This document shows, one piece after another, positions 53,327 through 61,779 of a stretch of DNA of 64,000 nt. The notes beneath the pieces were generated by a model that did no database searches, had not been told where the DNA came from, and saw only the letters and a list, made by a program, of their open reading frames with translations. A program made the translations under genes and the position numbers. Where the stretch lies: assembly GCA_965222655.1 (NCBI GenBank), contig CBDCUP010000022.1, positions 682,001-746,000 of the forward strand, in the 5' to 3' direction. Numbering within the stretch: the stretch's first letter is position 1; each line of letters opens with the position of its first letter. The stretch is from CAUZIZ01 sp965222655 (GTDB taxonomy: Bacteria > Acidobacteriota > UBA6911 > RPQK01 > JAJDTT01).

Positions 53327-55492
53327 ATGTTATCCATGGGATCAAGCACAATCGATCGACGCTTTGGCTCCTTTTCGAGTATGGCGACCTCCCGTAGGGC
53401 GGGTTCCATCACAGGAGCCGCCTGTTTCTTCCTGATCATCTGTGGCTGCTGGTGGTTGGCGGTAACTCCTCTCGGGGCCCGTGGAAACGGAAACCAGATT
53501 CCACCACCGAGCCAAGGTCAGGGTTCAGTTCTTAGCGGGTCTTGCTTCGTATCGAGGTGCCATGCCACCTCGGGCAGTACGATAGACGAGGTGGGCTCCC
53601 TGAGCCTGGGCGGTCTTCCCGACGCCTTCGAGGCCGGCCAGACCTACGACTTTTCCGTGAACATGACAGGGGGGAGCGTCTACGGGGTCCAGATAGCCGT
53701 GACCTATCCGAGCGGGCCTCCAGCAGGTTCGCTCACTCCCATAACCCCCGGACTGGCGAACAACCAACTGGATGGAATCCCGGTGGTGAACCACTCTCCA
53801 ACGCCCCTAGCCACCGGTACGGTCAACCTCCAATGGACTGCTCCTGCTGAACCAGAAATGCCCAGTGTACTCTTCCGTGTCGCGTCGAACTCTGCGAACA
53901 ACAACGACTCCGCCACCGGAGATCACATCCATCGGTTGCAGCTTACCTTGCCCCAAACGATTGAATGTACCTATTCTCTGACCTCCGAAACCGACTCCTT
54001 CGATGCTGGAGGCGGCAACGGTAGTGCAAGTGTTTCTGCTCCGGAAAGCTGTGGCTGGACGGCCAGCAGCAACGATGACTGGATCAGCCTCACCGGGGAG
54101 GCAAGTGGCAGCGGCGAGGGCCAAATCACCTTCACCGTGGAGCCCAATATGAGTGCCCTGCCCCGCTCTGGCTCCATAGTGGTCGAGGACCAGGTCTTGA
54201 ACATCTCGCAAACTGGGGTTGATTGTAGCTATTCTCTATCCGCTGAGAACGTCTCCTTCGACTCCAATGGTGGAGAAGGCGGCGTCGACGTCATTTCCCC
54301 GGAAGGCTGCGAATGGACGGCCACAGCCAGCGACGCCTGGATTGGGATCAGTGGGGAGGCCAGCGGTAGCGGCAACGGCTCTATCAGCTTCAACATAGAA
54401 TCCAACATCAGCGCCCTGCCTCGTGCCGGGACCATTACGGTCGAGGGCCAGGTCCTCAACATCTCTCAGACCGGAGTTGAATGTTCCTATGCATTGTCCC
54501 GGTCCACCATTTTCTTTGACTCCGATGAAGGCAGCAGTAGCGTGGGTGTGACGGCTCTGGAAGGTTGCGACTGGTCGGCCTCCGCTAGTGAGAGCTGGAT
54601 CACGATCACCGGCGGGGACAGTGGCAGTGGGAATGGTGAGGTTCTCTTCACCGTAGATGCCAATCCGGATGTCGAAGCCCGTTCTGGATCGATCTCGGTT
54701 GAAGATCAGGTGCTGGCCATCTCCCAGACAGGTCAGCAGATGGCCGATTTGATTTTTCCTCAGTTCCTTAACGGCGAGATCAACGGGGTCCTCAACGCCA
54801 CGCGGGTGATCCTGCAAAATGGGGGAGCAGAGGCTGCCTCCGGACAGATTCGGTTCCGCGAGAGCAGCAGCCTGTTTGCAGCCGTTCCGGTGAACGGTCA
54901 GATCACCGAGTCGGTCGAATTTTCGATCGAACCCCGGGGCACTTTCGAGATCGAGACGGACGGAACGGGGATGCTTCAGACAGGAGTTGTCGAGGTGTTC
55001 GTGAACGGTGAAGCGGATTCGGTGCAGGGTACGGAGATCTTCTCCGTCCTGGGCAACTTCGTCTCGGTTCCTGCCAGCCGACGAGAGCTGGCACCGCAAA
55101 CCTATCTCAGCGTCAATCTTGAGGAGAGCAGTGGCATCGCAGCCTACAATCCGGATGGCCGCAATGCGATACAGGTTGAAGTGACTCTTCTGGATGCCTC
55201 GGGTACCGAAAGGGCCATGGGGCAGTTCGCGCTGCAGCCAAACGAACATCTCGCCCGCTTCGTGGACGAACCAGGAGGGCTCTTTCCGGACTTCTTCGCA
55301 GCCAATCCCCAGCCCGTCACCGGAACCCTGAACTTCAGCGTGGTCGAAGGGGAGGGAGGAATCGCTGTTCTAGGCTTGATTCAGAAGCGGGCCGGAGGCC
55401 AGCTGATCGCGGTTGGAACCGGCTCTCAGGGCCCGGTTCCGCTTGAGTCCCCGGCCACTCAGTCGGCAGAGACGCCCCTGGAGTCTCCTTAA
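53327..55492 (+). CDS. Secreted reelin/choice-of-anchor-like protein with three BACON-like repeats
   Basis: A 721-residue protein with a long basic lead and signal segment (GAACFFLIICGCWWLAVTPLGARG). The first domain (LSGSCFVSRCHATSGSTIDE, GQTYDFSVNMTGGSVYGVQI) resembles the reelin-like domain of choice-of-anchor proteins, with a CX4CH group that might bind haem. Three ~85-residue BACON-like repeats follow, each with CxYSL, GC-W-AS-W and SQTG (about 210-470). The C-terminal ~240 residues (DLIFPQFLNGEINGVLNATR, SSGIAAYNPDGRNAIQVEVTLLD) are the same kind of beta module as in the two proteins upstream. It is likely exported and surface bound. Confidence 0.8.
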   Translation: MLSMGSSTIDRRFGSFSSMATSRRAGSITGAACFFLIICGCWWLAVTPLGARGNGNQIPPPSQGQGSVLSGSCFVSRCHATSGSTIDEVGSLSLGGLPDAFEAGQTYDFSVNMTGGSVYGVQIAVTYPSGPPAGSLTPITPGLANNQLDGIPVVNHSPTPLATGTVNLQWTAPAEPEMPSVLFRVASNSANNNDSATGDHIHRLQLTLPQTIECTYSLTSETDSFDAGGGNGSASVSAPESCGWTASSNDDWISLTGEASGSGEGQITFTVEPNMSALPRSGSIVVEDQVLNISQTGVDCSYSLSAENVSFDSNGGEGGVDVISPEGCEWTATASDAWIGISGEASGSGNGSISFNIESNISALPRAGTITVEGQVLNISQTGVECSYALSRSTIFFDSDEGSSSVGVTALEGCDWSASASESWITITGGDSGSGNGEVLFTVDANPDVEARSGSISVEDQVLAISQTGQQMADLIFPQFLNGEINGVLNATRVILQNGGAEAASGQIRFRESSSLFAAVPVNGQITESVEFSIEPRGTFEIETDGTGMLQTGVVEVFVNGEADSVQGTEIFSVLGNFVSVPASRRELAPQTYLSVNLEESSGIAAYNPDGRNAIQVEVTLLDASGTERAMGQFALQPNEHLARFVDEPGGLFPDFFAANPQPVTGTLNFSVVEGEGGIAVLGLIQKRAGGQLIAVGTGSQGPVPLESPATQSAETPLESP

Positions 55493-55516
55493 TCGTACAC
55501 GGCTGCTGATCCGATT

Positions 55517-55552
55517 TTGTGGGGTGGAGCTCAATGTGCTACAATGTGCTAC
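55517..55552 (+). promoter_or_regulatory. Likely promoter of the second Phd/PIN pair
   Basis: TTGTGG (55517-55522) and TACAAT (55540-55545) have a 17-base spacing. The -10 box lies in the direct repeat AATGTGCTAC x2 (55533-55552). Transcription would begin at about the GTG at 55553, so the antitoxin mRNA would be leaderless. Confidence 0.5.
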
Positions 55553-55834
55553 GTGAGTGGTCAGGTGGGAGTAGGAGTCCGAGAGCTAAGGCAGAATCTG
55601 AGCAAGTATCTGCGGAGAGTGGCAGAGGGAGAGAGCTTCCGTGTGTCGGATCGAGGCAGACCGGTTGCGGTTCTGTCCCCCTTGCCGGAGCACGTGACCG
55701 CTTGGGAACGGCTGAAGGCTCAAGGACGCATCCTTCCCGCTCGCCTGGACCTATCTCAGCTACCTGTTCCCAAGTCCTTCCCAATAGACCTGTCGATCAG
55801 TGATGCTCTGTTGGAGCAGCGGTCCGAAGAGTAG
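55553..55834 (+). CDS. Phd/YefM-type antitoxin
   Basis: A protein of about 93 residues: VGVGVRELRQNLSKYLRRVAEGESFRVSDRGRPVAVLSPLPE is the Phd/YefM DNA-binding fold, and the C-terminal part (RLDLSQLPVPKSFPIDLSISDALLEQ) would neutralise the toxin. The start is uncertain: GTG 55553 fits the predicted promoter; ATG 55544 and GTG 55565 are alternatives. The PIN toxin starts two bases after the stop. Confidence 0.87.
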   Translation: MSGQVGVGVRELRQNLSKYLRRVAEGESFRVSDRGRPVAVLSPLPEHVTAWERLKAQGRILPARLDLSQLPVPKSFPIDLSISDALLEQRSEE

Positions 55835-55836
55835 AA

Positions 55837-56235
55837 GTGGACGTTGTCTATCTGGATTCCTCGGCCTTGGTGAAGCTGGTGCTTCCCGAGGCGGAAACCG
55901 TTCGGCTGCTCGAGAGTCTTTCCCGATGGCGTCACCACGCCTCCAGCCAGTTGGCGCTGGTCGAAGTGCTGCGGGCGACTCGACGGACCTCTCCGGACCC
56001 AACGGTGCTGACCAGAGCCAGGGAAGTTTTGGCGGGTTTGGATTTGATTGAGCTGACTCAGGAAGTGTTGGACGACGCCGCTACTCTCGAGCCGACATCT
56101 CTTCGCTCGCTGGACGCCCTACATCTGGCTTCAGCCCGGTACCTGGGGACAGCGTTGGACTCCATGATCATCTACGACCGAACGCTGGCCGCCGCCGCCA
56201 GAGGACTGGGACTCTCCGTGTTGGCCCCAAAGTGA
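55837..56235 (+). CDS. PIN-domain toxin (VapC-like RNase)
   Basis: A 132-residue PIN protein. VVYLDSSALVKLVLPE bears the first Asp, ASSQLALVEVLRA the Glu, SLRSLDALHLASARYL and MIIYDRTLAAAA the later acidic residues. It belongs to a different PIN subgroup from the 34982 toxin (LDSSALVK versus LDTHVLLW), so the two pairs are not recent duplicates. It starts with GTG. Confidence 0.9.
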   Translation: MDVVYLDSSALVKLVLPEAETVRLLESLSRWRHHASSQLALVEVLRATRRTSPDPTVLTRAREVLAGLDLIELTQEVLDDAATLEPTSLRSLDALHLASARYLGTALDSMIIYDRTLAAAARGLGLSVLAPK

Positions 56236-56341
56236 CGATAGGCTGCGCTTCACGTCGGGTATGTGGGGCCATCTGGCGAGCGGCCAAAGGCCCTTTCAAG
56301 TAGAAAATCCTACGCTGGAGTTTTCCAAGATCTGGTTGTGG

Positions 56342-57808
56342 ATGAAAGAGCAACCATACACCTCCGTGCTCAACCATGGCCTTCGGCTCTTTCCGCCGCC
56401 TCGGTTTTTTTCTCGCGCAAGAAGAAGCCGGGGACAGGCTGCCCTGCTCTGTTTCTTCCTCTTCTCCTGCAACCTTGATCCGGGATCCGACGAAGGAGTC
56501 GCCAGATACCAATTGGCTACTTTTTCTGCCGACGTCACCATCCCGCTGGGCCATCGCTGTATGGGAGTCTTGCCCAGCAAGTCCCGGCAAATCGTGGATC
56601 CTCTCGAGGCTCATGGGTTTGTCCTGTTGGGGGCTGGAGATCCTATCGTGGTCGCGGCCGTCGACTGGTGTGAAATCCGGAACCAGGCCTACGACGAATG
56701 GCGGACCGTTCTGAGCCAAGTGGCTGGGACGACGCCGGAACGAGTCCTCGTGACCTCCCTCCACCAGCACGACGCCCCGGTTATAGACGGCGGAGCGGAG
56801 AAGCTGCTGGAAGAGGTCGGGCTGGGGGGCGAGCTGTACGACCGGGACTTTCACGAACGCTCATTGCGGCGAGTCGGGGACGCCCTGGCAGCTAGCCTGG
56901 ACAGAGCCGTGCCCGTGAGTCACTTGGGAATGGGGCAAGCCCGGGTGGAGAAAGTGGCGTCCAATCGTCGGGTCGTACAACCCGATGGTCGGGTCAGCTT
57001 CAGCCGGGGTAGTCGGAGCGGGGGAGATCCCTTCTTGCGACAAGCACCGGAGGGGCTCATCGACCCCTTCCTGAAGACCCTCTCGTTTTGGAACGGGGAG
57101 ACGCCGGTTCTGGCTCTCCATGCCTATGCGACGCATCCCATGAGCCACTACGGCCAAGGCCAGGTTTCTTGGGACTTCGTAGGAATGGCGCGTGAGCGGC
57201 GTCGCAGGGACGAGGATTCGGTCCACCAGATCTACGTCAGTGGCTGTAGCGGGGACGTCACAGCAGGCAAGTACAACGATGCTTCTCCGGACAATCGCCC
57301 TGTCCTGGCCGACCGGCTCTATCGGTCCATGGTGGAGGCGTGGAGCAAGACGAGACGCTTGCCACTGGGGCAGATCGCTTTCCGGAGCGCCAAGTTGGAG
57401 CTGGAGTTTCACCCTGATCCTGACCTGACGGCGAAGGCGCTGGAGTCCATCCTGAGGGACTCGGAGCGCACGGTGGAGGATCGGATCCTGGCCGCCATGG
57501 GGCTCGCCAGCCGGCAGCGGGTAGCCGGGGGACAGGGGATTGACCTACCCGTCATCGATTTCGGCCCGGCCCAAGTGGTGTTGTTCCCCGGCGAGAGCTT
57601 CGTTGGCTATCAGCTCATGGCGCAGGAAATGCGTTCCGACTCGTTTGTCCTCTCCATTGGATATGGAGAATGCTGGCCGGGTTACATCCCCACCGAGGAT
57701 GCCTTCCGGGACGGCTTCGAGGACAAGTGGCTATGGGTCGCACCGGGCTCCGAGACCCGGATCCGGACCGTCCTTCAGCGAGTGCTCCTTCCAGGTGGCG
57801 CCCCTTGA
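56342..57808 (+). CDS. Neutral/alkaline-ceramidase-like protein
   Basis: A protein of about 488 residues. After a lipoprotein-like segment (AALLCFFLFSCNLDPGSDEG, with Cys as a possible lipidation site) the domain begins ATFSADVTIPLGHRCMG. ILVTSLHQHDAP-like sequence (VLVTSLHQHDAPVIDG), VLALHAYATHPMSHYGQGQVSWDF and IYVSGCSGDVTAGKYND match the metal-binding layout of the neutral ceramidase-like family found in Planctomycetes and relatives. The substrate here need not be ceramide. The frame is open from 56261; I chose the ATG at 56342. Confidence 0.72.
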   Translation: MKEQPYTSVLNHGLRLFPPPRFFSRARRSRGQAALLCFFLFSCNLDPGSDEGVARYQLATFSADVTIPLGHRCMGVLPSKSRQIVDPLEAHGFVLLGAGDPIVVAAVDWCEIRNQAYDEWRTVLSQVAGTTPERVLVTSLHQHDAPVIDGGAEKLLEEVGLGGELYDRDFHERSLRRVGDALAASLDRAVPVSHLGMGQARVEKVASNRRVVQPDGRVSFSRGSRSGGDPFLRQAPEGLIDPFLKTLSFWNGETPVLALHAYATHPMSHYGQGQVSWDFVGMARERRRRDEDSVHQIYVSGCSGDVTAGKYNDASPDNRPVLADRLYRSMVEAWSKTRRLPLGQIAFRSAKLELEFHPDPDLTAKALESILRDSERTVEDRILAAMGLASRQRVAGGQGIDLPVIDFGPAQVVLFPGESFVGYQLMAQEMRSDSFVLSIGYGECWPGYIPTEDAFRDGFEDKWLWVAPGSETRIRTVLQRVLLPGGAP

Positions 57809-57823
57809 CCCTCAGTTTGCGCT

Positions 57824-58606
57824 TCACCGGGTTCGGGCCAGTACTGCCTGGAAGACTGGGTTGTCAAGAAACGAGCTTTCGGCGCTGACGTCCGCTGTCC
57901 CCCAGTGGGTAGCGTAGCCGCGGCGCCAGCGTTTCGAATGGTTACGATGCGAGGTGTGCAGGGTCTGGCAGTGATGGAGTACGACGCCGCCCTTCTTCAC
58001 GGGAGCCACTGACTCTCGGCCCATATCGATGAGCTCGGAGGCAGGGGACTTGTTGTATGGTGCATCGGGCAGGGGCTCATGGGGCAGGATGCCCTGCCGA
58101 TGGGAGCCGTCGATGTAGCGCAGGCAGCCATTAGCCTTGTCCACATCGTCCAGGGCGATCCAGGCCGTCAGTACGTCATCGGCCGGCCGGCATAGAAAGT
58201 AGGCGTTGTCCTGGTGGTAGGGCTTGGCGGAGCCGAACTCCGGAGGCTTCATCAAGATCTGATCCTCCAGCAAGAGCGGCTCCTTACCCAGGACCACGCG
58301 TAGGATCCCGATCAGACGCTCATCCAGGACGAACCGTTGGAACTCCTCGCGCTTCAGGAACGGGGTGTCGATCTTGCGGGGTGCCACCCGACCGTCTTCC
58401 GAGTGGTCTGCAGCGTAGCTGGCGTAGGCAGCCTCCGGGTTCGTGCGGGCGAACTCGTCGCTTACCCCGGTGTCCTCTCGAAGCTCCTGCGAGGCGACCT
58501 GAAGCGCCAGCTGAGCAATTTCTTCGGTTTCTTCGGGGCCGAAGACGGCTTCGGCGACCACCCATCCCCTGCTCCAGTACAGATCGATCTGTTGTTGGTC
58601 TAACAT
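57824..58606 (-). CDS. Phytanoyl-CoA dioxygenase (PhyH) family protein
   Basis: A 260-residue Fe(II)/2-oxoglutarate oxygenase. The iron ligands are His and Asp in KPYHQDNAYFLCRP and the distal His in LHHCQTLHTSHRNHSKRWRRGYATH, with Arg in RRGY as the likely 2-oxoglutarate contact. TAWIALDDVDKANGCLRYIDGSHRQGIL is the family's core. A GGAGGTGAGAGG ribosome-binding region precedes the ATG. PhyH relatives hydroxylate many small molecules; the substrate is unknown. It is convergent with the ceramidase-like gene. Confidence 0.9.
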   Translation of the reverse strand: MLDQQQIDLYWSRGWVVAEAVFGPEETEEIAQLALQVASQELREDTGVSDEFARTNPEAAYASYAADHSEDGRVAPRKIDTPFLKREEFQRFVLDERLIGILRVVLGKEPLLLEDQILMKPPEFGSAKPYHQDNAYFLCRPADDVLTAWIALDDVDKANGCLRYIDGSHRQGILPHEPLPDAPYNKSPASELIDMGRESVAPVKKGGVVLHHCQTLHTSHRNHSKRWRRGYATHWGTADVSAESSFLDNPVFQAVLARTR

Positions 58607-58660
58607 CCTCTCACCTCCGTATCAGATGAACCCGATGGCGTCCGCTCCGGTAGAGCGGTT

Positions 58661-58780
58661 CGATCCACTTGATTTTGATCCATTTGATTTCGATCCACTT
58701 GATTTCGATCCACTTGATTTCGATCCACTTGATTTCGATCCACTTGATTTCGATCCACTTGATTTCGATCCACTTGATAA
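58661..58780 (+). repeat. 15-bp tandem array, about eight copies
   Basis: The unit CGATCCACTTGATTT is repeated about eight times without spacers; only the second unit shows changes (TGATCCATTTGATTT). It lies about 55 bp upstream of the PhyH gene start. Copy number is divisible by three in reading terms (five residues each), so it would not shift a frame. Confidence 0.92.
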
Positions 58781-58953
58781 TACCTGGGAATCTCTTGCGT
58801 TACCCGCACAGATTCATCGCCTGATCAGAAGGTTTTCCCGCAGCCAGCTCTATCCAGGAGCCCGCTTCAGCGGGCTGGCGCGAAGCGTAATAGACCGGTC
58901 CTTCATATTTAGATCAATGGGTTGTTTCCTTTTCCCATCCCAATCTACAAATG

Positions 58954-59172
58954 ATGTTTCAGTTTAGTCTCGCCCCCACCGAGTTGGCCTCATTCGAGAA
59001 AGAAACTTCCGTCATTTTTAGCTGCGCCCATCGAGAGCTGAGTGACGCTTGTAGGACGGGCACTCCTGCCCGTCGGTGTCCTCGACGGGCAAGAGTGCCC
59101 GTGCTACAGGTCAGTGCTCTGTCAGATGCTCTTTCCTACACCTTCCTTCTGCCAATGAAGTTTCAGGTTAGC
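58954..59172. repeat. Composite repeat, copy 2
   Basis: The order is TGGCCTCATTCGAGAAAGAA, ATCGAGAGCTGAGTGACGC, hairpin 59051-59107 (GTAGGACGGGCACTCC arms), GTCAGTGCTCTGTCAGATGC and TGCCAATGAAGTTTCAGGTTA. It is the inverted counterpart of 47130-47395, about 11.6 kb away. Confidence 0.85.
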
Positions 59173-60219
59173 GAGCTGTTGCCCATCATTGTTCCAACGG
59201 ATGGACGCGATCCTTGAGCGGGAGATCCACCCGCTTTCCTGAGAAATGTGAGGCGTAGACTCCCTGGACCAGTTCGGTGATCTGCACTGCATGTTCGAGT
59301 CCCGAGAGAGGCGGCCGATCCTGTTCTATTGCGTCAATCAGATCATTGGCCAGAGTGTTGTTGAAGACTTGCCGCCAACGCTTGTTCTTCAGTTGGGGAT
59401 TGGGTTCGCCGTCGGGTGTGAAATGCCAGTCGTCGACCAGTAGCTTTTTCCATTGCAGATTCGGGTGGTCTGCGAGCACGGTAGGCGCGTCGTACAGGTA
59501 GGCCTCGCCTGGCGAGCGGAGTTGGATCCGCTTCTTTTCGCACTCGAGCACTACGCCGAAAAGATGTGTGAATGGCCTGTTCTCTTCCACGGCCAGGCCC
59601 GCCGTGCTATCGAAGAACACGCGCGTGCCGTTATCAAAGCCGATCACGGCGGACACCGAGTCCCCCGCGATGGGACCCAGGAAAGCAGGCTTCTTCTGGC
59701 GGTCTGCCCGGGTGATGTCCCTTCCATTTAGCTGCACATTCCCGAAGACCCAGCGAGGCCAGCCGGCCATCGCGAACAACAGTGTGAAGTGGTGGGTGCC
59801 GTGGAGAATCAGCTCCTGGCCGCCGCCGCGTGAGTCGTCCTTGGGTCGGATGTAGGCGCGCAACAGTTTTCCGTACTTGCCGGCGCGAATCTCACGGATG
59901 ATCTTCTGCACCGGCGGCGCAGCAGCCCATTGGTGAGCCATAGCCAACTTGATCCCGGCGCGACGGCAGGCATTCGCAATCTGGTCGGCCTCCACGAGGG
60001 TGGAGACAAACGGTTTCTCGCAGAAGACGTGGGCACCCACTTCAGCCGCAGCCGAAATCATTTGGGTGCGGCTCTTTTAGAACAGGCGATTCTGGTGCCG
60101 TCGAACGCAAGATGGACCTCTCTTACTATGGGAGCGGCGAAGGCATTTTGGGGTTGGGTAGTTGGGTGGGGCAGAACAATCTGACACGGAAGACCGACCG
60201 ATTGGACTTCTGGATCTTC

Positions 60220-61776
60220 TTACTTCACCCGCTTCAGGTGAGAGCGCGTGGGGCCGCGCACAGGGACCAGCTCGCCGTCCGCGTAGCGCGCGGCATGGTT
60301 TCTGAGCGACTCCTGCCGCTCGTGAAAGCGCCAATAGGCGTCGAAGTCTCCGCTGGCCTGCAGCGCACGCAGGCGTAAGACCGCCTCAGCCCCCGCCAGA
60401 GACCAGCGCGCCCCGGTCACCTCCATCCGATCTTTGACCAGGTAACGGCAGGCCCCCTCGATGACACCGGTGGCAATCGGGAACCCCCTCGCCAGATAGG
60501 TGTCATACTTCAGATACTCCGCATTTTTGAGCAGATAGTTGGCGCAGCGATCCACCGCTTCGCGCGCCTTGCCCGCCAGGCCCCGACGGGTCGCACTGCG
60601 ACGGATTCCGCCCGCCACATAGCCACTGCGCCCGCGCAGAATACTCAGTAGGTGCTCGCCCACCCAGCCCTCCAGCTTCGGGTTGACTTCCCCGTGCAGA
60701 GCCATGCCGGCCTTCCACACGTACTCGCTCACGTGGATGAAGTCCAGCACGATCGTGGGCGCCGCCCTGGCGGATCGGTGCAAACACCGCAGCAGCGTCT
60801 TCAGCTGACTCCGATGGCCGTCGACCAGCACCACCCAACTCTTGCGCCCCGTGGGATCCCGCGAGCGGGCTTCTCCGAGGGCTTGCTCGATGACCTCTTC
60901 GGGACGCTTCTCCAAGCTCGCCCACAGCCGTTTGTGCTGGGGCCGCGGTCGCTTCCCTTCCTCCCGCTGCGGCTGCGGGGCCAGGACCCGCATCACCTCC
61001 TCCGGCCGCCGCACCTGAGGCGCGAGGGTGTACACCGCCGCGACCGTTGCCATCCGCTTGGCGTGGCGCTTTTCGCCCTTGCTCAACCGCTTCTGCAACT
61101 TGTGCTCGCTCGCTTCCGCCCGCTGCCGCGTCGCCTCCCGCAGATCCTCACGACGCAGCACCACTCCTTTGCCGTCCACCGAGATCGCCAAGATCGACCC
61201 CGACTCGCTCGGAGCCAACGCTCCCGCTTGTCGCTCCTGATAGAAGGCATCGAAGTCCTGGGCGGCACGGCCCACTAGCTCCTCCACCTGACGCTTGCCC
61301 ACCTGCGCCCCCGTGGTTTTCGACAGCGCCTCCACGACTTTGTCGAACGACCCCTCGGCGGCTTCCTCCGCCGCCCGCCGCCGCACCTGGTGCGAGTACA
61401 ACTCCGGCGGGAGGTTCAGATCCGCATCCAGTGGGTGCAGGCTCTGGAGCCCCTCTCCCCCGTAGCCGAGCCGCTCCACCCGAACCTCTCCAAAGACCGT
61501 TTCCAGCCCCCGTTGCTGCCGCCGGCGCTGTTGCCGCACCTGCCCTTCCGAATCCCGCACCGCAGCGGCCGCTTCACCCGGAGCCCGCAGCTCCAGGTGC
61601 GCCTGGTAGAACCGTCGCAGCAGCTCCCGCCCCTGCTGCTCCAGCTCTCGCTCCAACTCGCTGTGCGTCTTCCTATGGGCCTCGTCGGACATCAGAAAGG
61701 CCTCCATCTGGGCAAACTGCTCCCGCGCCGCCGCGAACTCATCCTCGGGCTGTAACTGGGCGGCTACCGCTCGCAA
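60220..61776 (-). CDS. ISKra4-family transposase
   Basis: A 518-residue transposase of the ISKra4 family. An N-terminal charged coiled region (about 1-110) precedes the catalytic domain: Asp in ILAISVDGKGVVLRRED, HKRLWASLEKRPEEV, Asp in WVVLVDGHRSQLKTLLRC, FIHVSEYVWKAGMAL, and Glu in PIATGVIEGACRYLVKDRM before GARWSLAGAEAVLRLRAL. The TTG at 61776 lies three bases after the DUF4338 stop, implying coupled translation. It is intact. Confidence 0.9.
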   Translation of the reverse strand: MRAVAAQLQPEDEFAAAREQFAQMEAFLMSDEAHRKTHSELERELEQQGRELLRRFYQAHLELRAPGEAAAAVRDSEGQVRQQRRRQQRGLETVFGEVRVERLGYGGEGLQSLHPLDADLNLPPELYSHQVRRRAAEEAAEGSFDKVVEALSKTTGAQVGKRQVEELVGRAAQDFDAFYQERQAGALAPSESGSILAISVDGKGVVLRREDLREATRQRAEASEHKLQKRLSKGEKRHAKRMATVAAVYTLAPQVRRPEEVMRVLAPQPQREEGKRPRPQHKRLWASLEKRPEEVIEQALGEARSRDPTGRKSWVVLVDGHRSQLKTLLRCLHRSARAAPTIVLDFIHVSEYVWKAGMALHGEVNPKLEGWVGEHLLSILRGRSGYVAGGIRRSATRRGLAGKAREAVDRCANYLLKNAEYLKYDTYLARGFPIATGVIEGACRYLVKDRMEVTGARWSLAGAEAVLRLRALQASGDFDAYWRFHERQESLRNHAARYADGELVPVRGPTRSHLKRVK

Positions 61777-61779
61777 CTT

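Larger units (their letters stand above)
58607..59185. other. Repeat-filled, gene-poor interval
   Basis: It contains the 15-bp tandem array (58661-58780) and the composite repeat (58954-59172). A frame from 58626 (113 residues) reads DFDPL repeats through the array, but it has no ribosome-binding site or family resemblance, so I do not call it. Confidence 0.6.

Noticed and set aside
58661..58780. Possible CRISPR array
   Set aside because: Units are directly adjacent with no spacers and no cas genes are nearby.
58626..58967. 113-residue frame with DFDPL repeats
   Set aside because: It is generated by the 15-bp tandem array; no ribosome-binding site, no conserved flanks.
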